DNA of 64,000 bases from Amorphochlora amoebiformis (GCA_054601695.1 BAAHQB010000032.1:496001-560000); one strand, 5' to 3'. Positions 1 through 64,000 are shown, numbered from the stretch's first letter. The notes: a model not told the origin generated them from the letters alone. Numbers and translations: made by a program.

Positions 1-5
1 AATAC

Positions 6-63
<58 letters not shown>

Positions 64-74
64 TGTTCCCAAAC

Positions 75-160
75 CAAAGTGGTCTAGCACAAAAGTCTAC
101 AAAGTGCAAACATGAAACCACACCTCTAGTAAAAAAGAGGCTGCGACAACATATGTGTAT
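75..160. repeat. Dispersed repeat, copy 1 (second copy at about 8405-8525)
   Basis: This non-TA island shares a block of about 50 bases at roughly 80% identity with 8467-8525. Both contain a GAAACCACAC core followed by a purine run, GAGGCTGC, then ACAACA and TGTGTATG. On the minus strand the block has an acceptor-like sequence, GTCGCAG, so it might have been an exon of the neighbouring minus-strand gene. In the phase expected there it hits a TAG within five codons, so I do not treat it as coding. Confidence 0.5.
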
Positions 161-174
161 GTGTATACGTATAT

Positions 175-222
<48 letters not shown>

Positions 223-284
223 ATTGAGATGAAATCGAAGGGAATCAAAAGGATCGTTAAATATAAATATACTACAATATATAA

Positions 285-334
<50 letters not shown>

Positions 335-336
335 AA

Positions 337-369
<33 letters not shown>

Positions 370-444
370 TGTATATATATGTATATATATTATATTATAT
401 ATATACATATATACACATATACATATATATGTGTATACATATAC

Positions 445-489
<45 letters not shown>

Positions 490-496
490 TTATAAC

Positions 497-563
497 CTTG
501 ACTGATCTCCATATTTCGAATTCTTGTTCGGTCTGTGGGCCCTGATATATATATATATAAAGA

Positions 564-651
<88 letters not shown>

Positions 652-759
652 ACATTTGAAACATGTATGTTTCTTGCTGTATTATACATATGCTATATAG
701 GTACATATTATTATCATTATTATTATTAGTTTTATTCTTATTATTATTATTGTTGTTAC

Positions 760-834
<75 letters not shown>

Positions 835-908
835 CCGGCCATTTTTCGTCTTGGTAAACCTCACGTATCTTCCGTTCAATGTCAGGCTTAGGCTGTATAC
901 ACAAAAGC

Positions 909-939
<31 letters not shown>

Positions 940-952
940 ATGTTTGTGTGCT

Positions 953-1012
<60 letters not shown>

Positions 1013-1027
1013 GAAAAAATATACATA

Positions 1028-1065
<38 letters not shown>

Positions 1066-1117
1066 CACCTCAAGTTGCTTCTTACTTCCTTTTTGCCAAA
1101 GCCATCCACCTGGAGTA

Positions 1118-1163
<46 letters not shown>

Positions 1164-1252
1164 GTATATATACATATATATATATATACTTTTTAATACC
1201 TTTCGGAGGAACCCTACCCGGGTCACTACAGGCAGCCCGTATGTACGACCAC
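497..1252 (-). CDS. Unrecognised protein, internal exons of a gene running off the left edge
   Basis: Four minus-strand islands form one phase-consistent chain: 1252-1200, 1109-1069, 892-836 and 541-497. Each starts after AG and ends before GT (GTATTA, GTGTAT, GTATAA, GTTATA), and the introns are (TA)n. The joined peptide of about 65 residues includes [23 protein letters not shown] and [19 protein letters not shown]. It is rich in W, K and E, looks globular and has no membrane segment. I do not recognise the family. Neither end is present. A possible first exon lies near 1870-1840 (MPEVTAF with a fitting phase), but this is speculative. The gene is transcribed away from the BRCT-WGR gene. Confidence 0.6.
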
Positions 1253-1960
<708 letters not shown>

Positions 1961-1962
1961 GA

Positions 1963-2027
1963 GGAGAGAGAGAGAGAGAGCAGAGCGAGATGAGACAGAG
2001 AGAGAGGAAGGGGAAAGAAAAAGAGGG

Positions 2028-2071
<44 letters not shown>

Positions 2072-2386
2072 CTGAGAGAGACAGAGACAGAGACTGAGAC
2101 AGAGACTGAGACAGAGAGGGAGAGAGAGAGAGAGAGAAAGAAGAGAGAAAGAGAGGAGAGAGAGAGAGACAGAGACAGAGACTGAGACAGAGAGGGAGAG
2201 ACAGAGAGAGAGAAAGAAGAGAGAAAGAGAGAGAGAGGGAAAGAGAGAGAAAAAAAGAGAGAGAGAGGAGACGGAGAGGGAGAGACAGAGAGAGAGAAAG
2301 GAGAGAGAAAGAGAGAGGAAGGATAGAGAAAGAGAGAGGAAGGAGAGAGAGAAAGGAGAGAGAGAGAGGAGAGAGAGGAAGAGAGA

Positions 2387-2417
<31 letters not shown>

Positions 2418-2590
2418 GAGACGGAGGAGAGACAGAGAGAGAGGAGACGGAGGAGAGACAGAGAGAGAGAAAGGAGAGAGAAAGAGAGAGGAGAGAGAGT
2501 GAGAGAGGAGAGAGAGTGAGAGAGGAGAGAGAGTGAGAGAGGAGAGAGAGAGAGAGAGAGAGAAAGAGAGCTTAGAGGAGACCATGAGAG

Positions 2591-2631
<41 letters not shown>

Positions 2632-2805
2632 GAGAGAGTGGGAGAGCGAGAGAGAAAGAGACCATGAGAGGGGGAAGAGTGAGAGAGATAGAGGGAAGAG
2701 AGAGGGAGAGGGAAAAGAGAGAGAGAGAGAGGAATAGACCATAAGTGGAGGAGTTAGAGAGAGAGAGGGAAGAGAGAGAGAGAGAGAGGGAAAAGAGAGA
2801 GAGTT
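1963..2805. repeat. (GA)n purine tract, about 0.84 kb
   Basis: A nearly uninterrupted purine strand of GAGAGA is broken by GGA, AAAG, GACA and GTGAGAGAGGA sub-repeats, which occur in local tandem runs (for example at 2499-2540). Long open frames here (Ser-Leu on one strand, Arg-Glu on the other) are products of the repeat. The tract can form triplex (H-DNA) structures. Confidence 0.9.
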
Positions 2806-2915
2806 AGGGAAGGTTTAGAGTTAAGGCTAGGGTTGTTAGGTTAGGGTTAGGGTTAGGATTAGGATTAGGGTTAGGGTTACGATTAGGGTTTGGGTTACGG
2901 TTAAGGTTACGGTTA
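2806..2915 (+). repeat. Short telomere-like (TTAGGG) tract
   Basis: Degenerate TTAGGG/TTAGGA/TTACGG units follow the purine tract directly and then give way to (TA)n at 2916. It is far too degenerate and internal to be a chromosome end. Confidence 0.85.
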
Positions 2916-2923
2916 TATATATT

Positions 2924-2973
<50 letters not shown>

Positions 2974-3007
2974 CACACACATATATATATATATGTATAT
3001 ATTCATT

Positions 3008-3068
<61 letters not shown>

Positions 3069-3118
3069 CATTATATATATATATATATATATTTATATGT
3101 ATGTTGTATGTATGTACA

Positions 3119-3202
<84 letters not shown>

Positions 3203-3366
3203 ACCATGTTCGCTTATAGCCGAGAGACTTAGCATGTCCAGAGTGCAGTTGGGGTATGAGTATGAGAACCATAAATAGGCCGTAATTCCTGGGTATATGA
3301 TTAAATTGTACGTGTGTACAGGTGTATAGGTCAAACGTATATTTGGAACCTATGAAATTTTTTTTG

Positions 3367-3423
<57 letters not shown>

Positions 3424-3505
3424 CCCCAAGACTAACAAGATACAGAGCAGCTGCCACTGAAGGTCCGACTCATCCACGTCGTCATGTTTTGCCTTTGGTA
3501 TTACA

Positions 3506-3550
<45 letters not shown>

Positions 3551-3600
3551 TCTAAAATGAAAATACATTCAAGATCCCCCAAAATTAACCGAAAATTTTA
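2916..3600. other. (TA)n and (CA)n with two small unique islands
   Basis: (TA)n flanks a (CA)n run at 3117-3158, with unique islands at 3199-3360 and 3423-3510. The second island reads on the minus strand, 3495 to about 3423, as a 23-residue segment with DDVDESDLQWQLL followed by a hydrophobic stretch and a GTATTA donor. It resembles the exons seen elsewhere, but its acceptor is weak and no partner exon was found. Confidence 0.3.
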
Positions 3601-4452
3601 AAATTTCTGGAAAACTGAGGCTTACGAGATTGTTCCTCGACTGAGTGCGCTTGCTGTCGCCAGTCTACAGCCATCAAACAATAAAATTACCGAAAAAACG
3701 AAACAAACATCACACCTAACCCAACCCACCCCCTTGTGACATATAAGGCCTTTCCACAAGTTCAAAACAGTATCCCGTCCCGCCAAATCTACCCCGAAAA
3801 GATATCCCAACCTTCTAAAGATAAATATATCTACCAGTCCCGCCGACTCATTCGAAGTCGCGTTTGTCCTCGTCCCCACCATGCTCGTCGCAGAAGACAC
3901 CTCCCCCGGTCCATGGCGAAAAAATGAAGAGCTACTCGGCGCATTATTTTGTAAAATATCGGCTTCTGAACTCCTTGGTGCGCTGGCACGAGTCTTGTCC
4001 TGGTCGAACGCACTCGACCCTCCCGTGTCCTGCATGGGTCCACCAGTCCACCAGCACCCGCACAAGATTTGAATTCAAAAATGCACGGAATCCAGAAGGG
4101 TGTCCCAGGGATGTCCAAAAGTCAATCCCGGGGCCCATCTCTTTAGAATTATTCGGTTATTTCACATATCGTATATCCACAACAGGAGATATACGGTATA
4201 TGTTATTATACATATCACAACGTATACACAGTGACACATCCCAGAACGCGAGGTGCCGTATCGATGGTGACATTCGTCGTCGAGTATGCAAAAAGCGGTC
4301 GATCTTCCTGCAAGGCCCTGAAGCGCAAGATCGAAAAGGTTCGATTCCGACCGAATCCATTCGAAATAATCCCAAAAAACTCCTAAATTCAGGAAGAAAT
4401 CCGAATCGGGAAGCTCTTACCGAACCCATTCAGTGATGATGATGACAAACCA
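3601..4452. other. Unique, TA-poor island upstream of the BRCT-WGR gene
   Basis: About 850 bp of ordinary composition carries overlapping open frames on both strands (147 codons on minus, 4065-3622; 190 codons on plus, 3864-4436). Neither shows a recognisable domain or the usual exon and (TA)n intron pattern. The position suits a promoter and 5' leader for the gene starting at 4453, but a single-exon gene on either strand cannot be excluded. Confidence 0.35.
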
Positions 4453-12944
<8,492 letters not shown>

Positions 12945-14177
12945 ACCTCTCCCAATTGATCAGAGACTGCTTAGGTAAGCGTTATTATGTGACCCCATCT
13001 AGCCTACGTCTAAACTTCAAGCTGTGATTGACTATGATTGACTCATGATCTAGATTCTAGGAAGTTAGTAGGAACTATATCTGTATATATCCATTTTATA
13101 TTTGAATTAGGCTTTATTCAAACTTTGGCATGATCAAGACCGTTATCCGTTGAAATAATAACAAAGGTTGAGTACTAATGAGTGCTATGCGCGCATGCAT
13201 GCTATTGCATGTACGACATACACGTTCACGTGTACGATTATATATATATATATATATCTAGATATATATTGCTATGTAATTGTACTATGCGTGAATGATG
13301 TCGGTATATATATATATATATATATATATATCTAGATATATATATATCTAGATATATATATAGGTGCTAGCGAATAACTATGATGTAAGTTAAGTAACAG
13401 AGCACAAGGCACTAGACTACTAGTACTACCTAGACTACTAGTACTAGAACTAGACGAACTGCCAAATATTCTAGATGTTACATAGACCAACATAGTTAGT
13501 AATAGCTGTGGAGTCTACGTCTACTCAGTACTAGTAACTATACTATTGTCTAGTATAGCTCAGTTCACGAACTATAGATCTTTACATCTAGTATTTTTTG
13601 TAGTTGTTGTATGGGTTTACCAGTGGCTGTTGTGCGAGACTTTACTCTTGTTCTAGTTGTTATTAACTTGACTCATGAGTCAGTGTTTAGCTACGTCTGG
13701 TACGTATCATCCAGATCCGATAGCGACGGTACTAGATCTAGGACATGCTCTAGATAGTGTATCTAGTAGTTTCTACTAAATTTTGGGCGTATGCGTGTCT
13801 TCACTGTCAAGACGTGGGTGTCTTGGTACTAGTGGAAGTCAAGACGTGGTGTCTTGACAGTCAAGACGTGGGGTAGTGAATGCGTGGGGTGTCTTGACAG
13901 TGAATGTGTGGTTTGTGTTTGCATGACTCACATGCGTACAAAGGTCTAACTTAATCACAGACTCTCAGTAAGTTAGACCCTTTGTAAACTGGCAAATACA
14001 CCCCACATATAGATTATCACCAAACTAACGTGTCATGTGCTCCAGTGTCTGTCGGCCTGTCACTAGGCGTGACAGGTCTGCGTGGGCTTTTTTGTCAGGA
14101 GAGTTATGATAAGATATCTGATATCAAAGATATCAATACTTCAATATCGTAAATTATTCGGCTGACCACGTTGCGAT
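12945..14177. other. Intergenic DNA rich in CTAG and palindromes
   Basis: No gene is supported here. The stretch holds many CTAG tetramers (dense at 13360-13760), short TCTAGATATATA palindromes at 13255-13360, and a GTCAAGACGTGG / GTGTCTTGAC inverted-repeat cluster at 13798-13915. Its 3' end should contain the promoter of the DUF711 gene; no TATA-type element can be singled out in such AT-rich DNA. Confidence 0.6.
13798..13915. repeat. Inverted and direct repeats of a TGTCAAGACGTGG motif
   Basis: CTGTCAAGACGTGGG, GTCAAGACGTGGTGTCTTGAC and GGGGTGTCTTGACAG occur within 120 bp and can fold into hairpins with a CAAGAC/GTCTTG stem. The same motif recurs reverse-complemented at 15305-15375 (GTCAAGACGACACCCCACG, twice plus a partial copy), inside intron 2 of the next gene. 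Confidence 0.75.
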
Positions 14178-32670
<18,493 letters not shown>

Positions 32671-32770
32671 TCAATCATCACAGCCGAATTCAGCCAGTGT
32701 TTCCGCACGTCCGTGGCGCCTGGGGGGTTTTATGAGATGTGTATGTATAATATATATATACATGAATACA

Positions 32771-32816
<46 letters not shown>

Positions 32817-33247
32817 ATAGGTATATTATATATATATATATATATATATTCATATGTGAAATTTTTTTGAGCATAAATGTAACATACGCATCGCCAAACC
32901 CCAAGCCGTATTCAGGTAAAAATACAGATGTGCGGATTGTAAGAAGAAAGAATACCGTTAGTATCGGTATTATACCGTTAGTATCGGTATTATTGTTAGT
33001 ACCCGGTTGACCAAGCTTCATTGGCCTCCAGTTCATTTTTCCTTCGAAAACATGTTAGTGTGAGAATGCAATTTGCAATTGTGTTTATGTATATATTTAC
33101 ATATCATGTGTTAATTTATGTATATACATATATACATATACATACATATATATACATATATATTTATTTATTCATATATATACATATCCATCTCTCTCTC
33201 TCTCCATACATACATATATATATATATATGTATATACATATATATAT

Positions 33248-33288
<41 letters not shown>

Positions 33289-33525
33289 GTGTGTGCGTGT
33301 GTATATATACAATTTGAGCATAGAATTTGTATACATACACATCGCTAAACCAAGCATATATAACATGTAAAAATATATATATATATATATATAAGAAGAA
33401 ATAATATGTTAGTATAGATATATATACATATATACGCTATTATTGACCTCCATGTGTATGTGTCACAAAACTTCAAAATTCCTGACAAAATTTTTCAATT
33501 GAAGACATGTGTGTATATTTACATA

Positions 33526-33572
<47 letters not shown>

Positions 33573-33704
33573 ATTTAATATCTATAGTATACATACATAC
33601 AAGTATATTTAAATATATGTTACATATTAATGTTTAAAATATATGTATAAATGTGTTTTTACATATGACATGTATATATTTATATACAAATATTATTATG
33701 TTAT

Positions 33705-33769
<65 letters not shown>

Positions 33770-33771
33770 AA

Positions 33772-33856
<85 letters not shown>

Positions 33857-33862
33857 CACATA

Positions 33863-33908
<46 letters not shown>

Positions 33909-33933
33909 GCATATATATATATATATATATATG

Positions 33934-33985
<52 letters not shown>

Positions 33986-34023
33986 GTACACATACATATA
34001 TTTACGTATTACACACACACACG

Positions 34024-34054
<31 letters not shown>

Positions 34055-34442
34055 CACTTCCATTCATATTATCAACCAATTTATAAATTGAATACGCACA
34101 CACAAAACACACATACAATATATACATACGTATAAAAATATATATAAATATATGTATATACTTGTATATATATATATATATATATATGTTATAATATGTA
34201 TAATACGCATATAGTAATGCACACGTGTTCGACGTCCCGGAAGCGACACTTTCTCCCGTTTTGTTCGAATTCTGGACCAATGTGTTAATAATACACAAAG
34301 TAACGTGTTACTAATGCACAAAGTAACGTGTTAATAATAAACGAGGTAATGTGTTAATAATGCACGAAGTAATAATATTAATCCTTTGATACATGTACTG
34401 TGCGTCTCTCTACGTATATGTCTATATATTTATATTATGTAT

Positions 34443-34481
<39 letters not shown>

Positions 34482-34498
34482 GTACATACATACATACA

Positions 34499-34568
<70 letters not shown>

Positions 34569-34733
34569 TATATTCATATATTCACATAATAATATAAATA
34601 TCCACCTCGTGAGCATACCACACCCATAAACACACCTCACCCGAGTGTAAAAAACCATATCCTCAACAACTAATCATCTCAACCGAAAAAATAAAGAAAA
34701 ACCGAAAAACAAACGCAAACAGACATGGAGATA

Positions 34734-34786
<53 letters not shown>

Positions 34787-34837
34787 GTATATATATATAT
34801 ATATATGTATAAACTTATAATATTAATTTACATACAG

Positions 34838-34900
<63 letters not shown>

Positions 34901-35373
34901 ACCGGGTTATCGGTGGTCTCAGTAGGCTTCTTAGAGGCATCAGGGTCCCCATCAGGGCTTTTTCCGGAGGGTACATCAGGGTCAACGAACACGGCAGGGA
35001 ACCAGCCAGATTTATTTGATTTCTGATGCATGTGTGTATGTATATTTATATTTATATATGTATATGTGTGTTTGTATGTACGTGTGTAAAGGTACATGTA
35101 TAGATGTAGATATGTATGTAATATGTGTACACATGTGTACACATATATATATAACTCAAAGCATATGTTTATATAATATATATATACATATAATATATAC
35201 ATTTGTAATATATATATATATATATTTTATATGTGTATACGTATCTATATATACACTGTACGTATATTCATATACACATATATACAGACATATATATATA
35301 TATATATACATATATATGTATATATATATATGTATAAATATTTGTAAATATGTGTGTATATGAATATATATAT

Positions 35374-35415
<42 letters not shown>

Positions 35416-35624
35416 TTAAAAATCCAGTTTTCTATGAATTTGCGATAACATCTATAGCTTTCAAGCCTATTTCCACAGGCCGTGTTTGCTGTGTTACTTT
35501 TATGTTTTCCACGGGTTTGGGAGTTCAAAATTGCGAAATATCCAAATTAAGGCGATTTTCCCTTATATTAGAATGACGATGTATATTATACATATGTATA
35601 TACATGTATGTATTTGTGTGTATC

Positions 35625-35721
<97 letters not shown>

Positions 35722-35784
35722 TGGATGTAATTACATTCTGTATCGTTCCCTTCCACCATCCACTTGCGTCAACTTCTGTGAGCT

Positions 35785-35824
<40 letters not shown>

Positions 35825-35936
35825 ACAAAAGATATCTCAAACCTTGATCTTGTCGCCTTCTTTAAGAGTTAATTCGGAAGCGGTGGTCGACTCATACTCA
35901 GCTATTGCTACAAAGAAAGCTGATCTGAACTCCTGA

Positions 35937-35995
<59 letters not shown>

Positions 35996-36006
35996 AGTAG
36001 CAGTAA

Positions 36007-36064
<58 letters not shown>

Positions 36065-36198
36065 TGTATATGTATATATATCTTAAGTATGTGTGAACGT
36101 ATGTGTGTGTACTGTGTTTACTATATATACGAACATAGAAATGTATGTAAATATATATATATATATATAATATATATACATATACATATATAAACATA

Positions 36199-36273
<75 letters not shown>

Positions 36274-36274
36274 A

Positions 36275-36312
<38 letters not shown>

Positions 36313-36748
36313 TGTATGTATATACATACATACATACATACACACATTCATACATACATTCATAAACACAAACTCACACTCCTCACACACACACACACAC
36401 CAATCAGCACACACACACACAATCAAAGATGTATTCATTTATCTATCTTCTCACCTCAATATAATTAGACGGAAACCTTCCCTCTCCAGACTTGCTTTCA
36501 CCCACCCACCATCCGGAGTCATCAGACTTTGTCACGATGACCGTATCACCCTGAAGCCCGAATTCATCAGAATGTACGCATGCATGTATGTTTATGTGTG
36601 TTCAGTTGGTATCAATTACAGAAGTAGTCAAATACTCATCTAATCAGAGTGTATGTATGAATGTATGGGGTGTGTATGTGTGTATGTGGAATTGTGGGTT
36701 TGTATGTATGTACGTACATGAATGAAACTATATGCATATGTGTATATG

Positions 36749-36797
<49 letters not shown>

Positions 36798-36801
36798 GTA
36801 C

Positions 36802-36832
<31 letters not shown>

Positions 36833-36842
36833 ATATATATAA

Positions 36843-36880
<38 letters not shown>

Positions 36881-37175
36881 CATACAGCAAATTACATACT
36901 AAACACACATTATATACCAAACTCAAACTACACCACAAAATCACTGAAAAATTCTAAGTAATTTCGAAATTTCCTAGAAATTAATGTGTGCTAGGACTGC
37001 ATTTTCACAAATCTCGAATATTCACCTCAGCGAGGTTTAAGTCCCCCTTTGCTTGCGCTTTGAAGTCATATAGGGCACGGGCCACCCTACAAGGCAACCT
37101 GGTTCATGTATGTGGATATGCGTATTTATGCGTGTGTTTGTAGGAATATCTATATATATATATATATACACCTCT

Positions 37176-37221
<46 letters not shown>

Positions 37222-37344
37222 GATGGATAGAATATGTATGAATTTATATCGTCATCATCAGTAATTGTTGTGTATGCATGTTTTCATATACACACATATA
37301 ATATATATATGTATGTATATAAATAATATATATATATATATATC

Positions 37345-37401
<57 letters not shown>

Positions 37402-37474
37402 ATTTGTATATATGTATTTATGTGTATATATTGTGATATATTCTATTTATACATCGAAAAATGCATTCATATCA

Positions 37475-37535
<61 letters not shown>

Positions 37536-37630
37536 ACATTTATCACTATATATTACCCATTGTCAGCCTTCTCCTTCCGTGGTGCCGGGGGTAATGGCTT
37601 ATCCGCGGGCACAGCCTAGGTGCGATATAC

Positions 37631-37681
<51 letters not shown>

Positions 37682-37824
37682 TAGGAATTGGATACGGTTA
37701 CTTACGGTTAGTTTAAGGTATTTTTATACTTCATCTGTAGTAATAATATAGATATAGACATAAATGTGTATATACATATAATATATAATACATAATATAT
37801 ATATATATGTATGTGTATGTATGT

Positions 37825-37866
<42 letters not shown>

Positions 37867-37867
37867 G

Positions 37868-37899
<32 letters not shown>

Positions 37900-38080
37900 A
37901 TATGTTAGAAATAGTGAGAGGTCAGGATTAGGATAGGGTTAGATTAAGGTGAAATTCTTGTACAGGTTAGGATTTGTTAGGGTTAGGACTGGATTTCGGT
38001 TAGATCACAGCTGAGGTTAGAACTATTTAAGGATAAGATTAGCATCTGGTTAAATTAGGATTAAATTACGATGAAGGTTA

Positions 38081-38126
<46 letters not shown>

Positions 38127-38257
38127 GTATGTATGTATACTTCAGGGATCATTGGGATGACGGGAATATTTTTCCCTATGTACTATATACATATATTTAT
38201 ATTATATATATATATATATATATATTATATGTGCATAAACTTATTATATTTCTATAA

Positions 38258-38288
<31 letters not shown>

Positions 38289-38468
38289 TTGCTTACATAT
38301 ATAACATATTACTCATATATCCATCTATACCATATGTATACTTACAGCGCGTACCATCGGATTGGTCGCTCGGACAGAAGAACGACTACCGGAAAATTTG
38401 GGTGATTTCGCCTTATCTGAGTTACCGATGATGCATATAAAGTAATCGATAATGCATATAAATGGAAT

Positions 38469-38510
<42 letters not shown>

Positions 38511-38547
38511 TGTGTATATGTATGTATATGTGTGTATATGAGTATGA

Positions 38548-38591
<44 letters not shown>

Positions 38592-38623
38592 TATCATAAA
38601 ATATATATATTCTGTGCATGTAC

Positions 38624-38707
<84 letters not shown>

Positions 38708-38922
38708 ATATATATATATATAAATAATAATATATATATATATATATATATGTAATATATATATATATACACATATATATGTATATATATATATATATAT
38801 ATATAATAAGTGAATATACCTTCTAGTTTTGGTGGCGAAGAGGTAGTGACGAGACTGCTGACAGACTGGCTTTTAACTTCCGGATATTCAACTGGTAGTT
38901 TCACCATCTTCCGACCCTTCAT
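32671..38922 (-). CDS. Adaptor protein with two SH3 domains
   Basis: Eleven exons join in phase to 258 codons plus stop: 38922-38820, 38416-38355, 38182-38141, 37615-37557, 37086-37026, 36550-36455, 35932-35843, 35782-35735, 35022-34903, 34271-34225, 32719-32671. The N-terminal ~88 residues are Ser/Pro/Lys-rich and end in a PLPPAP proline motif. SH3 domain 1 (about 90-141) has [20 protein letters not shown] and FPSNYIE. SH3 domain 2 (about 146-203) has [24 protein letters not shown] and GWFPAVFV. These are the standard SH3 ligand-pocket residues (ALYDF, WW, P, NY), with the second domain more divergent (AEYE, AVFV). A charged tail ends FGCDD. Such proteins link proline-rich partners in endocytosis or actin signalling. 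Its start lies about 220 bp downstream of the end of the ELMO gene on the same strand. The last two exons are the least certain. Confidence 0.85.
32860..33520. repeat. Diverged tandem duplication within the last SH3-gene intron
   Basis: 32868-33110 and 33312-33525 share blocks in the same order: TTTGAGCATA, the CATCGCYAAACC core, GTAAAAATA, AAGAAGAAA, TTAGTAT, the TTGRCCTCCA core, GAARACATG and TTTACATATC. In the first copy the 18-mer ACCGTTAGTATCGGTATT is itself repeated. Confidence 0.6.
34275..34385. repeat. Tandem ~25-bp repeat next to a 3' splice site
   Basis: Four to five copies of a unit related to GTGTTAATAATGCACAAAGTAAC lie just upstream, on the minus strand, of the acceptor at 34271 in the SH3 gene. 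On the transcribed strand each unit carries ATTAACAC, so branch-point-like TTAAC motifs are multiplied. Confidence 0.75.
37676..38080 (+). repeat. Degenerate telomere-like tract
   Basis: Two blocks, 37676-37720 and 37915-38080, contain GGGTTAGG, GGATTAGGATAGGG and GGTTAGGACTGG units among unrelated bases. They lie in intron 3 of the SH3 gene and appear to be an old, decayed array. Confidence 0.6.
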
Positions 38923-38931
38923 GATCGACTA

Positions 38932-38968
<37 letters not shown>

Positions 38969-38973
38969 TTATT

Positions 38974-39055
<82 letters not shown>

Positions 39056-39061
39056 CGTGTG

Positions 39062-39105
<44 letters not shown>

Positions 39106-39140
39106 GTATATATATATATGTGTGTGTAGAAATAAATACA

Positions 39141-44590
<5,450 letters not shown>

Positions 44591-44975
44591 GTCGTAGCCT
44601 TGGGCCTAATAAGGTTCGGACAGTTGAACGTATTGGATTCGGTTGAGAATCTCTGGGAACTCCAAGGGCGCCAGCAAGGCGAAAATGCAATGGTGACTTG
44701 TCTTTTTCCTATCGAGGAAATTAAGCCGTGATAGCTTCTCCTGGACAGCAGAAGTCGAAGCTTGAACCCCCTGCAGCAAATTGAAGATCGCAACTCAAAA
44801 CCCCCGCCACAGCGCACCCAGCTTGTCACGGACGTGGTCGTGACAGATTTGTGACATAGCGGGATGTCATATTGTTGTAATACAGTAAAATATTAAGATC
44901 GATATTAAGATATCTAATTTGATATACAAATATCAAGGATTGGTTATCTTCCACATCAGCGTGACAACCACGGAC
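44591..44975. promoter_or_regulatory. Head-to-head promoter interval, 385 bp
   Basis: The ELMO gene starts at 44590 on minus and the PPR-like gene at 44976 on plus. The interval has no (TA)n array. It contains an AT-rich block near 44885-44930 with the direct repeat GATATTAAGAT, followed by GATATACAAATATC, an imperfect palindrome. A shared bidirectional promoter is inferred from geometry only. Open frames crossing it show no domain. Confidence 0.5.
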
Positions 44976-55057
<10,082 letters not shown>

Positions 55058-55088
55058 ACGTAAGATAGAAAGGATATTTATAATACAA

Positions 55089-55123
<35 letters not shown>

Positions 55124-55137
55124 TATAAGATATATAT

Positions 55138-55180
<43 letters not shown>

Positions 55181-55186
55181 ATATAA

Positions 55187-55262
55187 TTAGAAAAAGAAAG
55201 ACATACAGATGAGGGTCAAAATTGCTGCGATTCTGTTCGGTGGGTTTTCGTCCTCTGGAGAT
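55187..55262 (-). CDS. Possible terminal exon of an unidentified minus-strand gene
   Basis: On the minus strand a long (CT)n tract runs into CTGTATCTCCAG, followed by an open 25-codon segment (EDENPPNRIAAILTLICMSF) ending in TAA. The hydrophobic end could be a tail anchor. Upstream exons would have to lie beyond the (GA)n tract. The only candidate (56453-56413, CTCAG to GTAATA) does not match in phase. The plus strand has a short ATG frame over the same bases with no better support. Confidence 0.3.
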
Positions 55263-56305
<1,043 letters not shown>

Positions 56306-56344
56306 ATATATATATTTATATGAACATACGAGTATATATTTTAC

Positions 56345-56438
56345 CATTTTAGAATATATATTACCATTTTAGAATATATTGCGAAAATGGCTCGGAAACA
56401 AGAAACTATATATTACCATTTTAGAATATATTGCGAAA

Positions 56439-56462
<24 letters not shown>
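56345..56462. repeat. Tandem duplication at the 5' end of the second PPR-like gene
   Basis: A 51-bp unit (TATATTACCATTTTAGAATA, TATTGCGAAAATGGCTCGG, AAACAAGAAAC) occurs twice in full, with a third partial copy at 56345-56372. Each full copy carries the ATG. On the minus strand the same unit holds the repeated donor-like AAAATG|GTAATA. Confidence 0.85.
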
Positions 56463-63835
<7,373 letters not shown>

Positions 63836-63850
63836 GTAAGTCAATATATC

Positions 63851-63887
<37 letters not shown>

Positions 63888-64000
63888 CTATATATATATA
63901 CAATGTGTGTGTGTGCGTATTTGTCTATGCGTATAAAATATATCTACATATATATGTATACATATGTACATATTTCTAGATATAAAAGAATATATATATG

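Noticed and set aside
3622-4436. 147-codon minus and 190-codon plus frames in the unique island
   Set aside because: They overlap each other, show no domain and lack the exon pattern of the other genes. Kept only as an unassigned island.
35408-35530. Extra exon in SH3 domain 2
   Set aside because: Open on minus, but the SH3 fold is complete when 35843, 35782-35735 and 35022 are joined; no conserved residues lie here.

Overview
The window is nuclear DNA of an intron-dense eukaryote, most likely a unicellular one. The evidence is GT-AG introns with phase-consistent splicing, TTAGGG-type telomere-like tracts, and proteins with BRCT, WGR, SH3, ELMO, DUF711 and pentatricopeptide-like domains. The species cannot be named from the sequence. 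Most bases lie in (TA)n microsatellites. Coding sequence appears as small islands (11-238 nt) of normal composition between (TA)n introns that run from GTATAT to TATAG. I rebuilt genes by joining islands whose AG/GT borders and reading phases agree; no transcript was available.

Layout: (1) 497-1252, minus strand, four exons of an unrecognised protein that runs off the left edge. (2) 1253-4452, gene-poor, with a (GA)n tract, a short telomere-like tract and an 850-bp unique island. (3) 4453-12944, plus strand, a 382-aa BRCT-WGR-acidic-WGR protein in 19 exons. (4) 12945-14177, CTAG-rich intergenic DNA. (5) 14178-31418, plus strand, a complete 402-aa DUF711/UPF0210 protein in 18 exons, with kilobase TTAGGG-like tracts in introns 5 and 6 and CCCTAA-like tracts in introns 11 and 13. 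(6) 31419-32670, convergent intergenic DNA. (7) 38922-32671, minus strand, a 258-aa adaptor with two SH3 domains in 11 exons. (8) 44590 to about 39141, minus strand, an ELMO-domain protein whose C-terminal exons are less certain. (9) 44591-44975, a head-to-head promoter interval. (10) 44976-55057, plus strand, a 292-aa protein with a mitochondrial-type leader and PPR-like repeats in 11 exons. (11) 55058-56438, a possible minus-strand terminal exon and a 1-kb (GA)n tract. (12) 56439 to beyond the right edge, plus strand, a second PPR-like gene with 11 exons visible.

The genes do not form a pathway. Their products suggest DNA repair or chromatin (BRCT/WGR), signalling and cytoskeleton (SH3 adaptor, ELMO Arf/Rac regulator) and organelle RNA metabolism (PPR-like). 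DUF711 has no settled function.

The most unusual theme is architecture. Exon borders with their splice sites have been tandemly duplicated again and again: ten copies of one 5' splice site, six of one 3' splice site, three copies of a 14-nt micro-exon, and many single decoy exons. Telomere-like repeats start at or very near splice sites, and both UUAGGG and CCCUAA strands occur within one pre-mRNA.
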